From CAYRZL01 sp964428795 (GTDB lineage Bacteria > Bacillota > Clostridia > Lachnospirales > Lachnospiraceae), in the NCBI GenBank assembly GCA_964428795.1, contig CAYRZL010000032.1, positions 1 through 26,326 on the forward strand: 26,326 nucleotides of DNA, read 5' to 3'. Made by a program: the position numbers and the translations under genes. The notes beneath the pieces are model-generated. The model had not been told where the DNA came from, searched no databases, and saw nothing but the letters and a program-made list of their open reading frames with translations. This document shows, in pieces, positions 18,035-25,537 of the stretch (position 1 is the first letter of the stretch; every line of letters begins with the position of its first letter).

Positions 18035-18056
18035 TATTTTACAATTTGTTCCCCAA
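18013..18056. promoter_or_regulatory. Inverted-repeat operator over the Fic promoter
   Basis: Left arm TTGGGGAGCATTGTAA (18013-18028) and right arm TTACAATTTGTTCCCCAA (18039-18056) are inverted copies with a two-base bulge. They flank the -10 box and end in the ribosome-site region, AAAGGAGG at 18055-18062. A third copy of the half-site lies at 17956-17965. As DNA it looks like an operator. As RNA only a part could fold, because the likely start of transcription is near the right arm. Confidence 0.55.
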
Positions 18057-18069
18057 AGGAGGAAATGCT

Positions 18070-19008
18070 ATGGCAGTACAATATCAAGATATACAGGAAT
18101 TACTCAGAAGTCGAGCCGACCTTCACGCAAGACTGAATCTGATGCCTTACGATGGGACACCCGAAATCAAAGAGCGTGGAAACGGGAAATATCTCTATGT
18201 CAGAAAACGTGTGGCAGGCAAACAGACATCATCTTATGTAGGCGCATATACAGAAGAACTTTATAATCTGCTCCTTCGTAATGCAAGAGAAGCCAGAGAA
18301 ATCAGAAAAGAACTTCGTGGCATAGAAAAGCAGCTTGCTGCCGCCGGATATTCGGAAGATGAACTTTCTGCTGATGTTATAAACAACATTGCATTTGCAC
18401 GAGCCAATATGAAAATAAATATCTATGATCAGGCTATTTTGGAGGGTGTTGCGACATCTTTCCCGCAGGCAGAAGAAATCATAGAAAATGGAAAAGTTTC
18501 CGGCATGACGGCTACTGATGTTCAAAAGATTTTGAACTTAAAACACGCATGGGAGTTTATCCTCGACCGTGATGTGATTGCCAGCCGTTCCGACTACTAT
18601 ATGCTTAGTCACATAGCAAGGCTTGTCAATGAAGGTTTTTTTGCCGAAGGTGGTCGCATTCGTGGTGTGCCTGTTACAATTGGTGGTTCATCCTATGTTC
18701 CGCCGTTACCTAACGAACTAGACGTAAAAGAAAGAATCCGTAAGATTACCGAAGGAACTGATGAAGCCATCAATATTGCTATCAAGCTGTGTCTGTATTG
18801 TATGAAAACACAAATATTCTTGGATGGTAACAAGCGAGCATCTGTAATTTTCGCAAATCACTATCTGATTGCCCATGGCAGCGGTTTTCTGGTAATTCCC
18901 GAAAAGGAAGTGCCAGAGTTCAAGCAATTGCTTGTGAAATATTATGAGGGCGAAGATATTTCTGTTATCGCTTCCTTCATGAAGGAACGCTGTTGGAAAA
19001 CAATTTGA
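18070..19008 (+). CDS. Fic-fold family protein lacking the catalytic histidine
   Basis: Fic/Doc-superfamily protein, 312 aa. The N-terminal basic/helical region (about 1-95) includes RADLHARLNLMPYDG and a YLYVRKR strand. The Fic core then shows the substrate-binding flap GVPVTIGGSSYVPP and the anion-binding loop FLDGNKRAS at 250-258. In active Fic enzymes the loop begins HxFxDGN. Here the corresponding position is Gln248 (QIFLDGN), so AMP transfer by the usual mechanism is unlikely. The inhibitory motif (S/T)xxxE(G/N) appears only as QAILEG, also without the Ser/Thr. ATG 18070 has a perfect AAAGGAGG at 7 bp; an upstream TTG in frame lacks support. It sits in an AT-rich island next to an IS remnant and has no adjacent antitoxin gene. 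Confidence 0.85.
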   Translation: MAVQYQDIQELLRSRADLHARLNLMPYDGTPEIKERGNGKYLYVRKRVAGKQTSSYVGAYTEELYNLLLRNAREAREIRKELRGIEKQLAAAGYSEDELSADVINNIAFARANMKINIYDQAILEGVATSFPQAEEIIENGKVSGMTATDVQKILNLKHAWEFILDRDVIASRSDYYMLSHIARLVNEGFFAEGGRIRGVPVTIGGSSYVPPLPNELDVKERIRKITEGTDEAINIAIKLCLYCMKTQIFLDGNKRASVIFANHYLIAHGSGFLVIPEKEVPEFKQLLVKYYEGEDISVIASFMKERCWKTI

Positions 19009-19366
19009 CGGGGCTGCCGCTTCACGACTTTTTGATCGTTAAAGCGACAGCCACCTCTCGGATCAAATAAACTTAATTGATCCATTTCCTGATCTTGCTT
19101 TAACTGATTGGCTATGTAACTTTTTATTGCTGCAGTATTCTTGCCTACTGTATCGACATAGTATCCCTTACACCAAAATTCGCGGTTTCGGTACGCAAAC
19201 TTCATATTCCCGAATCTTTGAAATATCATCAGGCTACTCTTTCCCTTTAGATATCCCATAAATCCCGAAACGCTCATTTTGGGCGGGATACTATACACAT
19301 TAGGAGTTTTTTATCTGAATACATCGCTAAAGCTCCTATAGAACCACGCGACTATCGCGTGGTTTT
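19009..19366 (-). mobile_element. Decayed IS200/IS605-type element
   Basis: The segment has the layout of an IS200-like element read on the minus strand: an end hairpin with 9-bp stem (19342-19350 with 19356-19364), a partial tnpA, then an 11-bp near-perfect end hairpin (19012-19022 with 19042-19052). These elements have end hairpins instead of inverted terminal repeats. The central gene is 5'-truncated, so the copy is dead. Its right hairpin abuts the stop of the Fic gene. Exact element ends cannot be fixed without a full relative. Confidence 0.65.
19059..19298 (-). pseudogene. tnpA: IS200-type transposase TnpA, 5'-truncated remnant
   Basis: About 80 codons match the C-terminal half of Y1-transposases: SIPPKMSVSGFMGYLKGKSS, then FWCKGYYVDTVGKN and IKSYIANQ, which carries the region of the catalytic Tyr. 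The family sequence just before SIPPK contains the HUH metal-binding histidines. Here it is missing, and a TAA lies a few codons upstream, so the N-terminal half has been deleted. The reading frame runs on past the normal end through the end hairpin and into the antisense of the Fic gene, which is not meaningful. Confidence 0.8.
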
Positions 19367-19374
19367 CCTGATAC

Positions 19375-19406
19375 AAAAAAGCAGAAAGCTAACTAAGCTA
19401 ACTGCT
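19375..19406 (-). terminator. Terminator-like hairpin, minus strand
   Basis: An interrupted stem (AGCAG with CTGCT plus an inner AGCT pair, 19380-19406) is followed on the minus strand by a run of T residues. It lies after a 29-codon open stretch and would end a minus-strand transcript whose gene is now lost. Confidence 0.5.
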
Positions 19407-19487
19407 AATTTTACTAAAAATAATAAGGCTCTTTTCTACTACACCATTTGCTACACCATTTTTGCGTGACGATATGAGACGATACAT
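19398..19487 (-). pseudogene. Possible C-terminal tail of a lost gene (recombinase-like?)
   Basis: A 29-codon open frame, with RKNGVANGVVEKS, ends just before the hairpin at 19375-19406. A short tandem repeat (CTACACCAT twice, on the plus strand) lies within. The layout of a tail plus terminator is what a deleted integrase gene might leave, but there is no diagnostic motif. The function assignment is a guess, and it may be noncoding. Confidence 0.2.
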
Positions 19488-19610
19488 TAAATTTTGTAAA
19501 ACGAAATGTTGGTCAATTTCTAAATTTTACAGAAAAAAGTTTTAAATGTATCACTTTTTGCATAAAATTACGTGACAATATAACAATTTATGTCGGAAAA
19601 TAACATTTTT
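19488..19610. other. AT-rich spacer downstream of metA
   Basis: Strongly AT-rich noncoding DNA with an imperfect inverted repeat whose outer arms are GATACATT (from 19481) and AATGTATC (ending 19552). I see no clear terminator for metA here. Confidence 0.4.
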
Positions 19611-20543
19611 TTATGACTTTGTCTTATCTATCACCTTTATGTACCGGTAAGGAGTTGCCTGGTATACATAATAATTAAGCCAATTTGTATAAAGATTGTT
19701 TGCATGGGCACGCCACTGAAGGTACGGTTTTTTCTCAGGATCATCATTCGGATAATAATTCACCGGTATCTGAATGGGCAGTCCCTTATTCAAATCTCTC
19801 ATATATTCTTCATGAAGCGTTATACGATCATACTCCGGATGTCCCATAACAAAAATCTTTCTTCCCTCATTGGCAATCCCAAGATAAAATCCGGCTTCTT
19901 CGGATTCTGCCAGAATCGTAAGCTGCTCCACCTTGCGGATATCCTCGATGGGCACTTCCGTATGCCTGGAATGAGGCGCACAGAAAATATCGTCAAATCC
20001 CCTTACCAGCGGATTTTTACGATTTAACACCTTATGCCAGAATACACCGAATTTCTTTTCCGACAGCATCTTTTTCTGCAATCCATAATGATAGTAAAGA
20101 CCTGCCTGTGCTCCCCAGCACAAATGCATGGTGGATGTCACATTGGTCTTTGTCCATTCCATAATTTCACAAAGCTCACCCCAATAATCCACTTCCTCAT
20201 ATTCCATCTGTTCTACCGGAGCACCCGTAATGATCAATCCGTCCAGATGCTGATCCTTCACTTCATCAAATGTGGCATAAAACTTATTCAAATGGCTCAT
20301 GGATGTATGGGTGGACTGATGGCTGCTCACAGTCAGAAACGTCACATTCACCTGCAGCGGCGTATTTGACAGCTCCCTCAAAATCTGCAGCTCCGTATCC
20401 TCTTTTAACGGCATCAAATTCAAAATACCGATTTCCAACGGGCGGATATCCTGATGATCCGCACGGTGTTCATCCATAACAAATATATTTTCCTGTTCCA
20501 AAATCTCCTTTACCGGGAGATCATTCTGTGTTCTGATTGGCAT
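19611..20543 (-). CDS. metA: Homoserine O-acetyltransferase (MetA family)
   Basis: First committed enzyme of methionine synthesis from homoserine, cytosolic, 310 aa. The catalytic Cys142 lies in MHLCWGAQAG, and the family His-Glu pair lies in VMGHPEYDR. Residue 111 is Glu (TGAPVEQMEYEEV). In this family Glu111 goes with acetyl-CoA use and Gly111, as in E. coli, with succinyl-CoA, so the product should be O-acetylhomoserine despite the usual succinyltransferase label. It starts 22 bp after ligA, with GGAAGGG upstream. No SAM riboswitch or T-box is seen before it, so it may depend on the ligA transcript. Confidence 0.93.
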   Translation of the reverse strand: MPIRTQNDLPVKEILEQENIFVMDEHRADHQDIRPLEIGILNLMPLKEDTELQILRELSNTPLQVNVTFLTVSSHQSTHTSMSHLNKFYATFDEVKDQHLDGLIITGAPVEQMEYEEVDYWGELCEIMEWTKTNVTSTMHLCWGAQAGLYYHYGLQKKMLSEKKFGVFWHKVLNRKNPLVRGFDDIFCAPHSRHTEVPIEDIRKVEQLTILAESEEAGFYLGIANEGRKIFVMGHPEYDRITLHEEYMRDLNKGLPIQIPVNYYPNDDPEKKPYLQWRAHANNLYTNWLNYYVYQATPYRYIKVIDKTKS

Positions 20544-20565
20544 AATCGTACCCTTCCATTTTTCT

Positions 20566-22599
20566 TTATCTCTTTATCATTTCCAGAAATGCTGCTTCAT
20601 CGATAACCGGTATTCCAAGACTGTTTGCCTTGTCCAGCTTACTTCCTGCATTCTCTCCTGCAAGCACATAGGTGGTCTTTTTTGACACAGAGCCTGCTGC
20701 CTTTCCGCCATTTTGTTCCACCAGATCCGATGCCTCTTTTCTGGAAAGTGAAGGCAATGTGCCAGTGATGACTATTGTCATTCCCGCAAGAAGCATAGAT
20801 CCCCCTTCAGCCTTTTTTGCAGCCATATTAACCTTGTGATCCTTTAGCGCCGCAAGCATCTCTTTGGTGGTCTCTCTATCAAAAAAGTCTGCAATGCAGG
20901 CTGCACTTACTTCTCCAATATCATCTACCTGCTGCAGCTCCTCCAAAGATGCGTGACACAAAGCATCTATGGACCCAAAATGCTGCATAATGGCCTTTGC
21001 TGCAGCTTTTCCCACATTCGGGATCCCAAATCCGGTAAGGAGCTGCCACCCATCGTTTTCCCTGGATCGCTCGATGGCATCTAACAGCTTATCTGTATTT
21101 TTTTCTTTTCCAATGATTCCCTGTTCGATCAGTTCCTCTCTGTGCTTCTTTAATTCATAAATATCCGCAATAGTATTAATATACCCCAATCGAACCAGAT
21201 CTTCAATATAAACCGACCCAAACCCTTTGATATCCATGGCATCTCTGCCCACAAAATGGATCAGACGACGTTCCTTCTGTGCCGGACAATCCACCGATGT
21301 GCAGCGGATATCCGCAGTATCCTTCTCTCTCACTGCGGGCGAACCGCAGATCGGGCAGACATCCGGTATCTGAAACCGCGTCCATCCTTCCGGTCTCTTT
21401 TCCTTGATCACCCGTCTCACCTTTGGGATGATCTCTCCCGATTTGTAGACAGAAATCGTATCTCCGATTCCGATATCCAGTTCATCAATAAAATCCTGAT
21501 TGTGCAGTGTGGCACGGGACACACTGGTACCGCAGAGACGGATCGGCTCAAACACTGCGGTAGGCGTGATGCGTCCGGTTCTTCCCACAGACAATTCGAT
21601 ATCAAGCAGGACGCTCTCTTTTTCCTCCGGCGGATATTTATAAGCAACCGCCCATCTTGGTACCTTGGAGGTAGCTCCCAATATCTCACGCTGCCCGAAA
21701 TCATTGAGCTTTACCACTGCTCCGTCAATATCATAGCTCAGATTTCCCCGGTTTTCACCGATGCGGCAGATTGCCTCCCACACCTCGTCCCCGGTATGGC
21801 AGACGGAATAATCCTCAATGATCGGGATTTTCTGAGCCTTCAAAAACTCATACCCTTCTGTATGCGAATGAAATTCTTTTCCTCTCGCATCCTGAATATT
21901 AAATACAAACATGGAAAGCCCCCGCTCTTTTGTAACGGTGCTGTCCAACTGGCGCAGCGTTCCCGCCGCACAGTTTCTTGGATTTGCGAAGGTCTTTTTG
22001 CCAAGAAGCTCCTGATTTTCATTGACCCGGGCAAAAGCTTCCTCTGTCATATATACTTCCCCGCGGATTTCCAGATACGGAATTTTGTCTTTCAGCCTGC
22101 GCTTTACATCCGGTATGACCTTTGCATTTGCAGTCACATCTTCCCCCTGCAAAATACCGTCTCCTCTCGTAACAGCCAGCTTCAGATCACCCTCCTCATA
22201 GCGAAGGGACATGGAAAGTCCGTCTATCTTATACTCTACCACAAACTCCGGGTTCCCGAACCGGCTGCGCATATCCTCTACAAAAGCATACACATCCTCC
22301 TTTGTGAAAACATCCTGGAGACTGAGCATTGGTACATTGTGGCGCACCAATACACCCGCAGTACGTTTTGCTGTGCCTCCCACCTTTCTGGTAGGGGAAT
22401 CCTCCGTCACCCAATCAGGATATTCTGCCTCTATTGATTTTAACTCCTGCATCAGCATATCATACTCATAATCGCTGATTTCCGGATCATCCTGATTATA
22501 ATAGCGGTCAATATGATATTCCAGAATCTTCTTCAGTTCTTCCAGACGGTTCTTCTTTTCTTCCTTTGTCATAGCTTCCATTTTCTGACTATCCATCAT
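20566..22599 (-). CDS. ligA: NAD-dependent DNA ligase
   Basis: Replicative and repair ligase, 677 aa, full length. Domain Ia is followed by the adenylation domain with the AMP-accepting lysine Lys124 (EYKIDGLSM), then the OB-fold, and a four-cysteine zinc finger (Cys 415, 418, 433 and 438). Helix-hairpin-helix repeats (about 470-585) and a C-terminal BRCT domain (from about 598, GMTIVITGTLPSLSRKEA) complete it. The double ATG start has GGTAG upstream. It is preceded by rluF with a 19-bp gap and followed by metA, so the three may be co-transcribed. Confidence 0.98.
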   Translation of the reverse strand: MMDSQKMEAMTKEEKKNRLEELKKILEYHIDRYYNQDDPEISDYEYDMLMQELKSIEAEYPDWVTEDSPTRKVGGTAKRTAGVLVRHNVPMLSLQDVFTKEDVYAFVEDMRSRFGNPEFVVEYKIDGLSMSLRYEEGDLKLAVTRGDGILQGEDVTANAKVIPDVKRRLKDKIPYLEIRGEVYMTEEAFARVNENQELLGKKTFANPRNCAAGTLRQLDSTVTKERGLSMFVFNIQDARGKEFHSHTEGYEFLKAQKIPIIEDYSVCHTGDEVWEAICRIGENRGNLSYDIDGAVVKLNDFGQREILGATSKVPRWAVAYKYPPEEKESVLLDIELSVGRTGRITPTAVFEPIRLCGTSVSRATLHNQDFIDELDIGIGDTISVYKSGEIIPKVRRVIKEKRPEGWTRFQIPDVCPICGSPAVREKDTADIRCTSVDCPAQKERRLIHFVGRDAMDIKGFGSVYIEDLVRLGYINTIADIYELKKHREELIEQGIIGKEKNTDKLLDAIERSRENDGWQLLTGFGIPNVGKAAAKAIMQHFGSIDALCHASLEELQQVDDIGEVSAACIADFFDRETTKEMLAALKDHKVNMAAKKAEGGSMLLAGMTIVITGTLPSLSRKEASDLVEQNGGKAAGSVSKKTTYVLAGENAGSKLDKANSLGIPVIDEAAFLEMIKR

Positions 22600-22618
22600 T
22601 CTACCTGTTTTTGATCCT

Positions 22619-23341
22619 TTACTGATTTTTACTGTCCTTCCCGCGGAGCATCTGCTGCAATTTTTCCCACTCCTGTCCGGTTACATTCCGATAGGTTCCC
22701 GGCTTTAAATCTCCCAGCAGTATATTCATAATACGGACTCTGTGTAGACCGCAGACCTTATAACCACAGGCAATGCACATCCGGCGGATCTGCCGGTTCA
22801 GCCCCTGCGTCAGGATAATGCGAAAATCCCGTTCCCCTGTCTGCTCTATTTTACACGGACGTGTTCTTTGTTTCAACTCTTTTAAATAGATTCCTCTTCT
22901 CATTTTTTCCAGAAAATCATCTGTAATTTCATGATCCACCGTTACCAGATATTCCTTTTCATGCCTGTTGGAGGCACGCATGATCCGATTCACCAAATCT
23001 CCCTGATTTGTCATCAGGATCAGTCCGGTAGAATCCTTGTCCAGCCGGCCTATGGGATAGATTCTTTTGGGATAATTTAAAAATGAAACAATATCATTCC
23101 CCAATCCCTTCTGATCTACGCAGGAGCATATGATTCCCGCAGGCTTATTCACTGCAAGCAAAATACGTTCCTCTTCACCGGAAACGATGTTTCCCTGATA
23201 ACATACTGTCTGTCCCGGCTCCACCTGATCTCCCATGGATGCAGTCACACCATCTATCGTCACTTGTCCCGCAGCGATCTGACGATCTGCCTCTCTTCTG
23301 GAACAGACTCCCGTCTCACTGAGATACTTATTTATTCGCAT
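22619..23341 (-). CDS. rluF: 23S rRNA pseudouridine synthase, RluF-like
   Basis: Pseudouridine synthase of the RsuA/RluB/RluF family, 240 aa from the chosen ATG. An N-terminal S4 domain (MRINKYLSETGVCSRREADR) is followed by the catalytic domain with the aspartate motif GRLDKDSTGL (catalytic Asp at about residue 101) and LTQGLNRQIRRMC. The last motif and the spacing resemble RluF, which modifies 23S rRNA near position 2604, more than RsuA. The frame is open to 23416, but the extension overlaps the preceding gene's terminator and lacks the S4 pattern. Target specificity is inferred. Confidence 0.9.
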   Translation of the reverse strand: MRINKYLSETGVCSRREADRQIAAGQVTIDGVTASMGDQVEPGQTVCYQGNIVSGEEERILLAVNKPAGIICSCVDQKGLGNDIVSFLNYPKRIYPIGRLDKDSTGLILMTNQGDLVNRIMRASNRHEKEYLVTVDHEITDDFLEKMRRGIYLKELKQRTRPCKIEQTGERDFRIILTQGLNRQIRRMCIACGYKVCGLHRVRIMNILLGDLKPGTYRNVTGQEWEKLQQMLRGKDSKNQ

Positions 23342-23421
23342 CTTTTTTCCAACCTTCAATATACCTGTGATACCGAAAGAACTGCCTGCATAACCTTCCT
23401 TTCGGATACAGGACAATATAA

Positions 23422-23449
23422 AACAAAAGTGGGCATGCCCACTTTTGTT
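23422..23449 (-). terminator. Perfect 28-bp palindromic terminator
   Basis: A fully symmetric sequence (14-bp arms, no spacer) is followed on the minus strand by a T-rich run, immediately downstream of the SH3-repeat gene. It should terminate that gene's transcript ahead of rluF. Folding needs a few central bases as the loop. Confidence 0.8.
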
Positions 23450-23474
23450 CTGACCTCATTGCCACATGTCAATT

Positions 23475-25061
23475 CTAATTTGTCTTTAATGCAGATGTCT
23501 TGATATAGCCGATCTTTTCGCCCCAGCTTACCTTTGTCCAGCCTTCCGCATAGCTGAGTATTACAGTCACAGTATCTCCAGGCTGTGCTGTTCCCATAAG
23601 CTCACCGCTCTCAGACATAGTTGCACGTACATTAAACGCTTCATTCAGTACGATCTTCTGTCCCTCCGGGAAATAAGTAGAGCCCGGCTCAGAGGATGTC
23701 TCTTCCCCTTCTGAGCTTTCTTCTGCCGGTTTCTCGGTAGAAATATAATCATTCTTTACATATCCTGACACACCGTCAATGACAACCTTGCTCCATCCGT
23801 TATCTGTCACAGCAAGTCTGGACATCTCTGTTCCATATACCACACTGGACACCTTCTCGGCATTCTCATCCGCAGCGCTTCGCACATTGATGTTATCGGT
23901 TGCATATATGGTATCGGACTGAACCGTCTCTGTCACAGACTGCTCTTGCTCCGGCTGCTCCTCTTGCGGCTGTTCTTCAGTCTCCTCCGGCTCCTGCTCT
24001 TCCTGCACACCGATAGTATTCAGCCACTCTGCCATGGCATTCGGAATCGTCACTTCCACCATTGTCTTGAGATTCTCATCGGAGGCAACTGCCTTTTCAT
24101 AGGCGGTCTGCGTCTCCTGCTGCAGCGCTGTCACATCATCACTCTGCTCAAACTCTTCAATAAAGTCGGATACCGTTTCATCCTGGGCATTTTCCTGATT
24201 CAGCATATTAAACTGACTATAACTATTATCAATATAGAGACTTCCATCCCCGTCTGTCTTTACATAGAATGTCTCAAGTCCCGGTGCCAACGTGTCAACA
24301 TCCACAAATTTTGCCTCCATATATGCGGAAACTACATAGCTTCCGTCTTCCGGTCCGGTCTTTGTATGACACTTAATATTCTCGTAGCTCTCCACATACT
24401 GGCTGTACACCTGAATATAGCTTGCTTCCGTCTCAGAAATCGGGCGGGCATATACATCCAGCTTTGCCGGATCACCCATAGCATAAAAATCAAAATACTT
24501 CTGAATCAATGCATTCACTTCCGGATACTCATCCACTGCAAAAGCTTCTCCATCGGAGCTTGCATTCGACTGGCTCTCTTTGCCAATGAATCCCCTGATC
24601 TTTGACTCAAGATCAGCCCCCCAGCTTGTATTCCGTCCATAAAAGAACCAGAATGCAGCCAATGCGGCAATGATAATAACAATAATCAATACTGCAACCG
24701 GACCTCTTCTGCGTTTCCGGCTTTTATGATCTCTTGTGTCGAAATCATCATCCGCATCATAAAAATCGCTGAGCGCCCCGCCTTCCGAGCGGCTTGCCTT
24801 TACGGTTTCTTCTGTTACAAATTCCAAATCATCTTCCGGGTCATCCAGATAGTCCTCTTCATCTTCTTCCGGAATTTCCACCTTATCCTCCCCCGGCTTC
24901 TTCGTCGCTTCCTCTAAACTATTTAAAGCTTCTTCCAAATTTTCCACGCTATCTTCCAGGGAATATTCTAATTCATCATCGAACTCCTCCGATGCCTTAT
25001 CCGTCATACCGATCATATCTTCATCGAGAAAATCCAATTCTTTATCGTCTTTTCCTGCCAT
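23475..25061 (-). CDS. Acidic single-pass membrane protein with two SH3-like repeats
   Basis: Predicted cell-surface or wall-associated protein, 528 aa. The first 110 residues are strongly acidic and lie in the cytoplasm by the positive-inside rule, since RKRRR (115-119) precedes a membrane segment at about 121-142. Outside are a NTF2-like/uncharacterised region (about 175-350), a Glu/Gln/Pro-rich linker (about 354-376), a first SH3 domain (about 384-442, NINVRSAADENAEKV...GYVKNDYIST), a short acidic linker and a second SH3 domain (about 466-528, FNVRATMSESGELMG...IGYIKTSALK). SH3b domains often bind cell-wall peptides. No catalytic domain is present, so a sensor, scaffold or wall-binding role is likely but unproven. 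Confidence 0.8.
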   Translation of the reverse strand: MAGKDDKELDFLDEDMIGMTDKASEEFDDELEYSLEDSVENLEEALNSLEEATKKPGEDKVEIPEEDEEDYLDDPEDDLEFVTEETVKASRSEGGALSDFYDADDDFDTRDHKSRKRRRGPVAVLIIVIIIAALAAFWFFYGRNTSWGADLESKIRGFIGKESQSNASSDGEAFAVDEYPEVNALIQKYFDFYAMGDPAKLDVYARPISETEASYIQVYSQYVESYENIKCHTKTGPEDGSYVVSAYMEAKFVDVDTLAPGLETFYVKTDGDGSLYIDNSYSQFNMLNQENAQDETVSDFIEEFEQSDDVTALQQETQTAYEKAVASDENLKTMVEVTIPNAMAEWLNTIGVQEEQEPEETEEQPQEEQPEQEQSVTETVQSDTIYATDNINVRSAADENAEKVSSVVYGTEMSRLAVTDNGWSKVVIDGVSGYVKNDYISTEKPAEESSEGEETSSEPGSTYFPEGQKIVLNEAFNVRATMSESGELMGTAQPGDTVTVILSYAEGWTKVSWGEKIGYIKTSALKTN

Positions 25062-25131
25062 ACGTTATCCCTTCTTTCAAATATGGTGTTTTTCTATCTG
25101 TTTCTACTTTTTCCACCAGGAAATATGAGTA

Positions 25132-25160
25132 ATGATACCACAGTCTGACCTTTTTTTCAA
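25132..25160 (-). promoter_or_regulatory. Promoter of the SH3-repeat gene
   Basis: On the minus strand TTGAAA (25155-25160) and TATCAT (25132-25137) are 17 bp apart, about 70 bp before the ATG at 25061. It is a reasonable housekeeping match. Confidence 0.55.
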
Positions 25161-25338
25161 CCTTTTCAAACTGAATCCAGCGGTAAAGAATAAAATAAGA
25201 AAACCAACCGCATTTGATCCTGATTCTGCTCTTCTGCGTTTAAACCACAATGGCGGCAAATTTCAGATGAGTTATCCACATCCCATAAGCATGGTTTTCC
25301 GTTCCCGCTTTTTTTTGTGGATATTCTATTGCTTTTCC
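25161..25338. other. Noncoding stretch upstream of the SH3-repeat gene
   Basis: No gene is recognised here; a 71-codon open frame on the plus strand (25132-25347) crosses the minus-strand promoter and has no features. A perfect TTATCCACA (25272-25280) and an inverted ATATCCACA (25316-25324) are the only notable motifs, and both match the DnaA box consensus. Confidence 0.5.
25272..25324. promoter_or_regulatory. Possible pair of DnaA boxes
   Basis: A TTATCCACA at 25272-25280 matches the consensus exactly, and an inverted ATATCCACA at 25316-25324 matches 8 of 9. Two in 53 bp is not unusual by chance in AT-rich DNA, and no replication gene is nearby. It may be a remnant of a plasmid or element origin. 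Confidence 0.25.
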
Positions 25339-25414
25339 CAGCTTTAAAGAATAAAAACTTTTCGCAATAAAATCTTGTTATTTTATTGCGAAAAGTTTTT
25401 ATTCTTTAAAGCTG
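25339..25414. repeat. Perfect 35-bp snapback inverted repeat
   Basis: Left arm 25339-25373 and right arm 25380-25414 are perfect reverse complements around a 6-base spacer. It has no target-site duplication that I can see. It may be a strong transcription terminator, a small MITE-like unit or a recent inverted duplication. The plus-strand tail is moderately T-rich, and the minus-strand tail is not. Confidence 0.85.
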
Positions 25415-25436
25415 TATTTTCTCTAATGAACAGTAA

Positions 25437-25537
25437 TTACTTATCATTGATAATTCGCATTTGCTTCCTTGCCTGCTCTCTCTTAGCCTCAGATATCCTT
25501 CTCGGCTTACGGTATTTAACGCGAGATTCAGGCAGTC
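25437..25537 (-). pseudogene. C-terminal remnant of an unknown basic protein
   Basis: About 33 open codons reading PESRVKYRKPRRISEAKREQ and on to INDK stop at 25437, with strongly basic, helix-like composition. There is no start codon, and a stop and the next snapback repeat lie directly upstream. It looks like the tail of a gene whose body has been lost. No family can be named. Confidence 0.35.

Noticed and set aside
18942..19058. C-terminal extension of the TnpA frame into the Fic gene
   Set aside because: It passes the element end hairpin and runs antisense to the Fic coding sequence, so it is fortuitous read-through.
20544..20565. Search for a SAM riboswitch or T-box before metA
   Set aside because: Only 22 bp separate metA from ligA, too short for either; nothing similar is seen upstream of rluF.
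21256..22437. 393-codon open frame on the plus strand
   Set aside because: It lies fully antisense to ligA, whose motifs are all intact. The translation has no family features and no ribosome site.
23342..23416. Longer N-terminus for the RluF-like protein and a possible 11-codon leader ORF
   Set aside because: The extension has no S4 similarity and starts next to the neighbouring terminator; the leader ORF has no conserved feature.
23946..24605. 219-codon open frame on the plus strand
   Set aside because: It is antisense to the acidic and repeat-rich membrane protein; Leu-rich and Arg-rich composition is a by-product of Glu/Gln codons on the other strand.
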